In this document: piece by piece, positions 15,432 to 20,594 of the stretch
Numbering within the stretch: position 1 is the stretch's first letter
How the letters are laid out: each line of letters opens with the position of its first letter
Assembly: GCA_023386835.1 (NCBI GenBank)
Contig: JAEWIY010000210.1
Coordinates: 1-20,594, forward strand
DNA length: 20,594 nucleotides
Source of the DNA: Verrucomicrobiota bacterium
Lineage (GTDB): Bacteria; Verrucomicrobiota; Verrucomicrobiia; Opitutales; Opitutaceae
Reading direction: 5' to 3'
Program-made: the position numbers and the translations under genes
The notes under the pieces: generated by a model
Database searches by the model: none
Seen by the model: only the letters and a program-made list of their open reading frames with translations
Told to the model about the DNA's origin: nothing

Positions 15432-16931
15432 ATGTCCGAACCCGCGTACCCTCTCACCGATTCGGCGCCTGCCACTGCCGCGGCAGGCTGGAAGCTGGAA
15501 CACACGTACGCCGGACTGCCGGACGTCTTTTTTGCCCGGGTAAAGCCAACGCCGGTGCGGGCGCCGCGCCTGATCCAGCTGAACCGTGGCTTGGCTGAAC
15601 AACTTGGCTTCGCGCCAGATGTCCTGGTGGGCGAGGAGGGGGCGGCGGTCTTTGCGGGCAACCGCCTGCCGCCTGGGGCCGAACCGTTGGCTCAGGCGTA
15701 CGCGGGTCATCAGTTTGGGCATTTCACGACGCTGGGTGACGGTCGCGCGATCCTGTTAGGCGAGCAGGTCACCCCGACCGGAGCGCGCTTTGATGTGCAG
15801 CTAAAGGGGTCCGGTCCCACGCCGTATTCTCGGCGTGGAGACGGGCGGGCCGCGCTCGGGCCCATGTTGCGCGAGTACCTGGTCAGCGAGGCGATGCACG
15901 CGCTGCGTATTCCGACGACACGAAGTCTCGCGGTGGTGGCGACCGGGGAGGAAGTTTGGCGGCAGGAGCCCTCACCCGGCGCGGTGCTGACGCGTGTGGC
16001 GGCCAGCCACATTCGCGTCGGCACGTTTGAGTGGGCGGCGGCTCTGCGGGATGAATCTGCGTTGCGGGCGCTGCTCCATTACACCGTCCGCCGTCACTAT
16101 CCGGAGCTGCTTGAGGCTGACAATGTAGCGGAGGCGTTCCTCCGTGCGGTGGTCGAACGACAGGCGTCGCTGATCGCGCAGTGGATGCTCGTCGGGTTCA
16201 TCCATGGTGTGATGAACACGGACAACATGGCCCTTTCCGGCGAGACGATCGACTACGGCCCTTGCGCGTTCATGGATGCCTACGATCCGGCGACGGTGTT
16301 CAGCTCGATCGATGCGCGCGGCCGTTATGCGTATGCCAATCAACCAGCGATCGCGGGTTGGAACCTGGCTCGTCTGGCCGAGTGCCTGGTGCCGCTGTTG
16401 GACCGGGAGGAAGAGCGTGCCGTCGCCCGCGCGACGGAGGCGGTTGAGACGTTTGCGCCGCGGTTCCTCCATCACTGGCACGCCGGATTGCGGCGCAAAC
16501 TTGGACTGTTCAACGAGGAACCTGAAGATCGCCAGTTGTTTGAGGCGTTGTTTGCCTGGATGCAACGAACGAGGGCGGACTTCACACTCACCTTTGCCAA
16601 TCTGAGCGTTGAGCGTTCGTCTGATGAGGAGACGTGTGTGGACGAAGGGTACGTGCAGTGGCACGCACAGTGGTTGGCGCGCCTGCAGCGGCAGCCCGAG
16701 GGGAAAGCAGAGTCGGAGCAATTGCGGCGCGACCACAACCCCGTCGTGATTCCGCGCAATCACCGGGTGGAGGCGGCGCTCACCGCAGCTGCGGAAGGTG
16801 ACCTGAACCCCTTGGAGCAGCTCCTTGAGGCGCTGGCCTCTCCGTACGATCGCGAGCGCCCCATTCCCGACGAATTTCGTCAGCCGGATCCGAATGGCGG
16901 TGCCGGGTACCGGACCTACTGCGGCACGTAG
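15432..16931 (+). CDS. selO: Protein adenylyltransferase SelO
   Basis: This is a 499-residue pseudokinase-fold enzyme of the SelO/YdiU (UPF0061) family, which transfers AMP from ATP to Ser, Thr or Tyr of target proteins, with a role in redox stress in E. coli. Visible marks are YAGHQFGHFTTLGDGRAILLGE at about 90-111, the nucleotide-binding Lys125 in FDVQLKGSGPTPYSRRGDGR, the LREYLVSEAMHALRIPTTRSL helix, the catalytic loop HGVMNTDN at 258-265 and the metal-binding Asp274 in IDYGP. The protein ends YCGT with Cys497 third from last, like the conserved C-terminal Cys of E. coli SelO. The start is fixed by the strong ribosome site at 15419. It sits 97 bp after the CTERM protein gene, with no visible functional link. 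Confidence 0.93.
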   Translation: MSEPAYPLTDSAPATAAAGWKLEHTYAGLPDVFFARVKPTPVRAPRLIQLNRGLAEQLGFAPDVLVGEEGAAVFAGNRLPPGAEPLAQAYAGHQFGHFTTLGDGRAILLGEQVTPTGARFDVQLKGSGPTPYSRRGDGRAALGPMLREYLVSEAMHALRIPTTRSLAVVATGEEVWRQEPSPGAVLTRVAASHIRVGTFEWAAALRDESALRALLHYTVRRHYPELLEADNVAEAFLRAVVERQASLIAQWMLVGFIHGVMNTDNMALSGETIDYGPCAFMDAYDPATVFSSIDARGRYAYANQPAIAGWNLARLAECLVPLLDREEERAVARATEAVETFAPRFLHHWHAGLRRKLGLFNEEPEDRQLFEALFAWMQRTRADFTLTFANLSVERSSDEETCVDEGYVQWHAQWLARLQRQPEGKAESEQLRRDHNPVVIPRNHRVEAALTAAAEGDLNPLEQLLEALASPYDRERPIPDEFRQPDPNGGAGYRTYCGT

Positions 16932-17266
16932 CCTTGCGGAAGCGTCGCCGGAAACCCTTTCGGCTCCCACGCGGCAGGCGAGGGACTGGCCTCGCGTCGG
17001 CCTACCCGTTTGCGAACCGCGTCAGGCGCGGCTAGCCACGGCCCGCCTCGCGTAACGGCGGCAACAGGAGACTCGCGGGAGATGGCTGGAGCGTTCGGCG
17101 ATCCCACATTTGGGAAGGGGTGTTCCCGACGGCGAAGACCAAACCCATCGCGTCAGGTTTGTGAATACAGATAAAGATACAGAAACAACACGAACGAAGC
17201 TACTTACGGAGATACGAGTTTCTTGGCACGGCCTCTGCAATACCGAGGTATTCACCAACGCTATCC
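16932..17266. other. Intergenic region with sigma-54 promoter and possible activator sites
   Basis: This stretch of about 335 bp follows selO. The left part is GC-rich and holds small inverted repeats but no gene. From about 17150 it becomes AT-rich, with an inverted repeat CAAACC/GGTTTG (17140-17161) and a direct repeat ATACAGA (17165-17171 and 17177-17183). A sigma-54-like element follows at 17223-17240. The layout looks like upstream activator sites about 50-85 bp before a -24/-12 promoter for the small gene at 17267. Confidence 0.5.
17223..17240 (+). promoter_or_regulatory. Sigma-54 (-24/-12) promoter for the small secreted protein
   Basis: TTGGCACGGCCTCTGCAA has GG and GC exactly 10 bases apart and matches the consensus TGGCACGNNNNTTGCW at all fixed bases except one (C for T in TTGC). 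It is 26 bp before the ATG at 17267, oriented correctly, with a start site expected near 17250. It closely matches the minus-strand element at 1511-1527. Confidence 0.68.
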
Positions 17267-17569
17267 ATGAAGACCCTTCTCGCTTCTATCGCCTTGTTCT
17301 CCGTCGCGCTGCCCTCCGGCGCCGCCGTTGTCGAAACGCTCGGCGTGACCTTGCCCAACCTGATCTCTGCTGAAACGAGCATCGGCTTGTTCGTCGCGGC
17401 GTTCGTGGTGTTGTTGCTCTCCGCCAGCTACACGGGTCCGCGCCGCATCGATATCCGCACCCGCGCCGGAGCCCGGTGGATGCAGTCCAGCTCGCGTGCG
17501 CCACGTTCTCCTCAAGCCTGGCAGCCGGGCCGGTCGATTCGTCGCCGGGCGATCGTCGCCGCCCGCTGA
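17267..17569 (+). CDS. Small secreted or membrane protein of unknown function
   Basis: I do not recognise this 100-residue protein as a named family. Residues 1-20 look like a signal peptide (MKTLLASIALFSVALPSGAA). A hydrophobic segment at about 38-54 (SIGLFVAAFVVLLLSAS) followed by YTGPRR looks like a single membrane helix with a basic stop. The last 40 residues are Arg/Ser/Ala-rich and of poor native character, so the biologically relevant part may be the first 60 residues or the tail may be a cytoplasmic basic extension. A well-formed sigma-54 element starts 44 bp upstream, which raises the chance that this is a real, regulated gene. The helix plus basic cluster recalls a CTERM tail but no PEP or VPDSG motif is present. 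Confidence 0.65.
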   Translation: MKTLLASIALFSVALPSGAAVVETLGVTLPNLISAETSIGLFVAAFVVLLLSASYTGPRRIDIRTRAGARWMQSSSRAPRSPQAWQPGRSIRRRAIVAAR

Positions 17570-17685
17570 ACTCGGCCCGCCAGGTCCACGGCGTAGGTCC
17601 TGTTTACCCGCCGGTTCGGAAGCATCACCCGGGTTCGTGTCTCCGGGCGCTTCCGGCCGGCGGTTTCCGTTCCTAGAGGCGGAGA

Positions 17686-19041
17686 TCAGAGGTGCGCGGC
17701 GGGATGGACCCAGGGCTCGCGATAGGGCCGCGCGAGCAGGCGGGTGGCTTCGTCGTCACCGCGCACGGTTCGGGTGGCGGGATCGTAAGCGAGCGGCCGG
17801 TTCAGCCTCAGCGCGAGGTTGGCCAGAACGCAGCAGGCGGTGGAGATGTGACCGTGCTCAATGTCGGCGGCCGGGCGGGTCTGAGCCTCACGCGCCCGCA
17901 GGAAGTCCCGCACATGCAATGTATTCAGCTCTGAATACACTTCAGCCTCCCGGCTGAAGTCGACGTTCTCCAGGTCGCCCGTGGTGGACAGCAGGTGCCG
18001 GCCTTCACGGGGCCCTCCGTCAGACGGCGTGAACACCGCCTCGTACATGGTCAGATTGAGGGTGCCGCCCTCGCCGAGAATCCGGACGCCCCACTGATCG
18101 CTCCAGTGGCGTTGGGGAATGGGCGAAGCGCCCCAGGTGCGGTGCTCCCAGGTTAGGTCGAATTCCGGGTAGCTGAAGACGGCATATTGGGTGTCCGGCA
18201 CGGTGGCGGAGCTGGCGCGATGGATGAGTCGTCCGCCGGTGCAACTGATGCGTTGCGGCCAGCCCAGGTGCAGGAGCCACCGCGCCTTGTCGATCATGTG
18301 CACACCGAGGTCGCCGATCGGGCCGTTGCCGTACTCGATGAAGTTGCGCCAACCGCGGGACTCCTTGGGCGCGAGGAAGGGCCGCTGCGGTGCTGGACCG
18401 GTCCAGAGGTCGTAGTCGAGGTGATCGGGTACAGGCTGTTCCGGTACAGTGGTGGTCAACCCGTCCGCCAGGTAGCTGTACGTCTCCACGCGTCCAATAC
18501 GCCCAAGCCGCCCGGAGCGCAGGTACTGGTCGCGTATTTTGGCGTAGAATGGAAACCCGCGCCGTTGTGTGTTCACCTGAACGACCCGCCGTTGGCGCCG
18601 GGCGGTCGCGAGCACGGCTTCGCCCTCCAGGACGTCGACGCTGATGGGTTTCTCCAGCAGCAGATCGGCTCCTGCTTCAAGCGCGGCAATCGCCGGCAGT
18701 GCATGCCAATGATCGGGCGTCGCGATGATCACGATATCGTGGGGCCCTGCTGCGAGCATGTCTCGATAGTCAGCGAAGGTGCGCGGGACGGCGGTCTGGT
18801 GGGAGGCGACTGTTGCCAGCGTGCGTTGCAGGGCGCGCTGGTTGGGATCACACAACGAAACGACCTCGACGTTGCCGAGGCGCAGGAAGGTCTCGAGGTT
18901 GACGCCACCATACCAGCCGCAGCCGATGAGCCCGAGGCGCGTGCGTTCGGCGGAAGTCGAAAGGGCACGGGCAGGCGTGCTGAGCGCAGCGCTGGCGAGC
19001 GCGAGAGAACGGACGAAGGATCGGCGGGAGAGTGCGCACAT
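17686..19041 (-). CDS. Tat-exported Gfo/Idh/MocA family oxidoreductase
   Basis: This is a 451-residue NAD(P)-dependent oxidoreductase. The N-terminus has a twin-arginine signal (LSRRSFVRSLALASAAL), so it is probably folded with cofactor and exported. The Rossmann fold begins GLIGCGWYG at 37-45, with the acidic CDPNQR after strand two and the family motif LLEKPIS at about 128-134. The C-terminal domain carries the DLGVHMIDKARW motif, in which His is the usual catalytic residue. Members act on sugars, inositols or amino-sugar derivatives; such Tat-type proteins are abundant in Verrucomicrobia and Planctomycetes. It is divergent from the LacI gene across a 237-bp region with a perfect operator-like palindrome, which suggests LacI control. 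Specific substrate is unknown. Confidence 0.9.
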   Translation of the reverse strand: MCALSRRSFVRSLALASAALSTPARALSTSAERTRLGLIGCGWYGGVNLETFLRLGNVEVVSLCDPNQRALQRTLATVASHQTAVPRTFADYRDMLAAGPHDIVIIATPDHWHALPAIAALEAGADLLLEKPISVDVLEGEAVLATARRQRRVVQVNTQRRGFPFYAKIRDQYLRSGRLGRIGRVETYSYLADGLTTTVPEQPVPDHLDYDLWTGPAPQRPFLAPKESRGWRNFIEYGNGPIGDLGVHMIDKARWLLHLGWPQRISCTGGRLIHRASSATVPDTQYAVFSYPEFDLTWEHRTWGASPIPQRHWSDQWGVRILGEGGTLNLTMYEAVFTPSDGGPREGRHLLSTTGDLENVDFSREAEVYSELNTLHVRDFLRAREAQTRPAADIEHGHISTACCVLANLALRLNRPLAYDPATRTVRGDDEATRLLARPYREPWVHPAAHL

Positions 19042-19166
19042 GGGGTAGAGGCGGCACTAAAACTTTGATGAGTGCCGCGCTGGGTCAATGAGCCATGGCT
19101 GCGGTCAATCGGTCCCGCTCCCGTTCCGCCGTGAGAGCACGGTTTTCCCCAGCGATCGAATTGGGG

Positions 19167-19172
19167 TTGACG
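19167..19172 (+). promoter_or_regulatory. Possible -35 box of the lacI promoter
   Basis: TTGACG lies just before the palindrome at 19183-19202. No good -10 box is found at 16-18 bp, where the palindrome itself would lie, so this is a weak call. If real, the operator would block the polymerase directly. Confidence 0.25.
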
Positions 19173-19182
19173 ACGTCGAATT

Positions 19183-19202
19183 CTGCACCAACGTTGGTGC
19201 AG
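19183..19202. promoter_or_regulatory. Perfect 20-bp palindromic operator (LacI family) between oxidoreductase and lacI
   Basis: CTGCACCAACGTTGGTGCAG reads identically on both strands. The central CG flanked by AA and TT is characteristic of LacI-family operators. It lies 77 bp before the lacI ATG and about 142 bp before the divergent oxidoreductase ATG, so it could serve autoregulation and control of both genes. Confidence 0.8.
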
Positions 19203-19278
19203 GTTAGCCCTTCCCCCGTGATGTTATGTTCCCCCACGCAGGCTTCGCTTGAGCCGTTGCGCGTCGTCATTGGCCGCC

Positions 19279-20331
19279 ATGCCTAGTCGCGCGCGCTCGG
19301 TTGTCACCGTCGAGGACGTGGCCCGGGAGACGGGGCTGTCGGCGTCGTCCGTCTCCGCGGTCCTGAGCGGACGGCATGTCAAACGACGGATCGCGCCGGA
19401 GACCGTCGAGCGGGTCATGGCGGCAGCAAAGAAGCTGCACTATGTGCCCAACGTCACCGCACGCAGCCTGCGGGCGAAGCTTTCCGGAACCCGTCAGCTG
19501 GTGCTGACGGTGATGACGTCGTACGAGGTGCCTGTCCTCCTGGTGGCTCAGGCGCTCCGGGCGCTGGAGGAGGTGATCGCCCGGCGCGGGGACGCAACGG
19601 CGAAGTACACGGTCAACGTTGAGATGTTTCACGCCGGTCGGCTGCACCAGATCTCCGGCTTGAGCGACGGCCATCGGTGTAATGGTGCCATCATTACGAA
19701 CACGATCGACGTCGACGACCAGTTCCTCGCGGCGACAAAGCTGCCGTTCCCCGTCGTTTTGCTGGGCCGCCGCATTCCCGGGTACGCGAGCGTCTCGTTG
19801 AAATCAGAAATGCTGGGCCGCAAGGCGGCCGAGATCCTCCTGGAGAACGGCCGTCGCCAGTTGGCCGTGCTGCAGCCGGCCATGTTGACCCAAGCGACGC
19901 GCAGCCGCCTTTCGGCCTTCATCACCAAGGTCGAACAAGTCGTCGGGCTGCCGCCAATGATGATCACCGCGGACTCGCTCAGCGAACGCTCGGGCTGCCT
20001 TGCCATGCAGCGGTTCCTCGACTTCCAGCCCCGCCTCGAGGGGCTGTTCGCAGTCAGTGATGGCCTCGCCATCGGTGCCTACCACGCCATCAAGAAGAGC
20101 GGGCGCAAGATTCCGACGGATGTCGCTGTCGTGGGCGTCGGTGACAATCCGGCCTCCCACTACATCGACCCGCCGCTGACCTGCTTCGAGAACGCGGAAG
20201 GCGCCCAGCACCTGGCCGCGGCCGAAATGCTGATCAACCTCGTACATGGCTCTCCCCCGGAGAACCTGATCGTCGAAGTGCCCACGACGGCGCTGTTGCG
20301 CGAATCCACCGGCCACAGCCGCGCCGGCTGA
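19279..20331 (+). CDS. LacI-family transcriptional regulator
   Basis: This is a 350-residue DNA-binding repressor or activator. The N-terminal helix-turn-helix is VTVEDVARETGLSASSVSAVL, followed by the hinge region ending NVTARSLR. Between them SGRHVKRRIAPETVERV is about three residues longer than in common LacI proteins. The periplasmic-binding-protein-like sensor domain follows: GAIITNTIDVD, a VVLLGRRIPGYASVS turn, an effector-domain strand FAVSDGLAIGAYHAIKK, and the closing VAVVGVGDNPASHYIDPPLT. The ATG at 19279 is chosen over a TTG at 19249 because the helix-turn-helix starts soon after. Placement between a sugar-type oxidoreductase and a TonB receptor, with palindromic sites on both sides, suggests local control of carbohydrate use. 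The inducer is unknown. Confidence 0.93.
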   Translation: MPSRARSVVTVEDVARETGLSASSVSAVLSGRHVKRRIAPETVERVMAAAKKLHYVPNVTARSLRAKLSGTRQLVLTVMTSYEVPVLLVAQALRALEEVIARRGDATAKYTVNVEMFHAGRLHQISGLSDGHRCNGAIITNTIDVDDQFLAATKLPFPVVLLGRRIPGYASVSLKSEMLGRKAAEILLENGRRQLAVLQPAMLTQATRSRLSAFITKVEQVVGLPPMMITADSLSERSGCLAMQRFLDFQPRLEGLFAVSDGLAIGAYHAIKKSGRKIPTDVAVVGVGDNPASHYIDPPLTCFENAEGAQHLAAAEMLINLVHGSPPENLIVEVPTTALLRESTGHSRAG

Positions 20332-20347
20332 CCTCCCGCCCTTGTTT

Positions 20348-20377
20348 TTGTCCGTCTCCCCAATCGTTTGCTACAAC
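20348..20377 (+). promoter_or_regulatory. Possible -35/-10 promoter of the TonB receptor gene
   Basis: TTGTCC at 20348-20353 and TACAAC at 20372-20377 are 18 bp apart, each matching 4 of 6 consensus bases. The palindromic site at 20367-20388 overlaps the -10 box, as expected for repression. Weak boxes make this tentative. Confidence 0.3.
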
Positions 20378-20388
20378 GATAGTGCAAA
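20367..20388. promoter_or_regulatory. Candidate LacI-family operator upstream of the TonB receptor gene
   Basis: TTTGCTACAAC|GATAGTGCAAA is an imperfect 22-bp palindrome with the central CG of LacI operators. Its 18-bp core at 20369-20386 has outer TGC...GCA in the same places as the perfect site at 19184-19201, and each half matches that site's half at 7 of 10 bases. It lies 30 bp before the receptor start. Confidence 0.55.
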
Positions 20389-20417
20389 TAACCCACACCC
20401 CCAAAACCCTAACCGCA

Positions 20418-20594
20418 ATGTTCGTATCCTTCTTCCGTTTCTCGTCACCCCGACCCGGTGGTCGGCGCCTGACGCTTCCTCTGACCTGGCTGGCATGCCT
20501 GCTGGCGTTGCCGCTGGCGGCCCTCGCCCAACCTGCCGCCACCGGCATTGTGACCGGTCGCGTCAGCAATGCCGCCACCGGCGCCTACCTGCAG
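20418..20594 (+). CDS. TonB-dependent receptor, N-terminus (3' partial)
   Basis: This is the first 59 codons of a gene that runs off the right edge. A basic start is followed by the signal peptide core (LPLTWLACLLALPLAALA), then QPAATGIVTGRVSNAATGAYLQ. The GxVTGRVSNAATGxYL pattern is the opening of a carboxypeptidase-regulatory-like plug extension seen on many verrucomicrobial and Bacteroidetes TonB-dependent receptors, which take up oligosaccharides or siderophores across the outer membrane. It was not assigned by homology along its length, since the barrel is outside the window. It begins 86 bp after lacI on the same strand and has a LacI-type palindrome just upstream, so it is probably a sugar transporter in the same regulon. 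Confidence 0.75.
   Translation, partial: MFVSFFRFSSPRPGGRRLTLPLTWLACLLALPLAALAQPAATGIVTGRVSNAATGAYLQ

Noticed and set aside
15972..16970. 332-residue open frame on the minus strand
   Set aside because: It is antisense to selO, whose conserved motifs fix the coding strand. Composition is Arg/Gln-rich without motifs.
18187..19068. 293-residue open frame on the plus strand
   Set aside because: It is antisense to the Gfo/Idh/MocA oxidoreductase and has no recognisable domain.

Overview
The window is about 20.6 kb of GC-rich bacterial chromosome with long coding runs on both strands. Several features point to Verrucomicrobiota, probably near Opitutaceae. These are the TonB-receptor N-terminus at the right edge, a protein ending in a PEP/VPDSG-CTERM-like sorting tail, an orphan MacB/FtsX-type permease of the duplicated ('ADOP') kind, a LacI regulator with a lengthened stretch after its helix-turn-helix, a Tat-exported Gfo/Idh/MocA oxidoreductase and a DUF5069 protein. 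The taxonomic call is inference; there is no rRNA or other marker here.

Layout. 1-694: end of a nitrate/sulfonate/taurine-type ABC ATPase. 787-3111: an envelope group made of a BON lipoprotein (-), an EcsC-like protein (-) and a two-BON-domain lipoprotein (+). 3173-4937: a two-gene minus-strand operon of an HTTM membrane protein and a single-pass partner. 5180-7506: Fsr-type MFS exporter, YchJ-like SEC-C protein and DUF5069 protein. 7624-8025: free-standing CheB-type zinc-ribbon protein (-). 8461-10445: secreted BamE-like protein and EamA exporter, separated by a strong terminator. 10620-11582: cytoplasmic GH43 glycosidase. 11997-14456: large ABC permease. 14633-16931: CTERM-tailed secreted protein and SelO. 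17267-17569: small secreted/membrane protein. 17686-20594: sugar-type locus with a Gfo/Idh/MocA oxidoreductase (-), a divergent LacI regulator (+) and a TonB-dependent receptor (+, cut by the window edge).

Two regulatory patterns tie parts of the window together. First, an 18-bp LacI-type palindrome of form TGCnnnAAy|rwTnnnGCA occurs upstream of GH43, in the lacI/oxidoreductase divergent region (perfect, extending to 20 bp), and upstream of the TonB receptor. Together these suggest one carbohydrate regulon: uptake (TonB receptor), hydrolysis (GH43) and oxidoreductive conversion (Gfo/Idh/MocA). Second, near-identical sigma-54 (-24/-12) elements, TGGCACGG-N5-TGC, lie correctly placed and oriented upstream of the BON lipoprotein and of the small secreted protein, suggesting sigma-54 control of envelope genes.

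No tRNA, rRNA, CRISPR array, insertion sequence or attachment site was seen. The long ORFs opposite real genes are GC-rich shadows.
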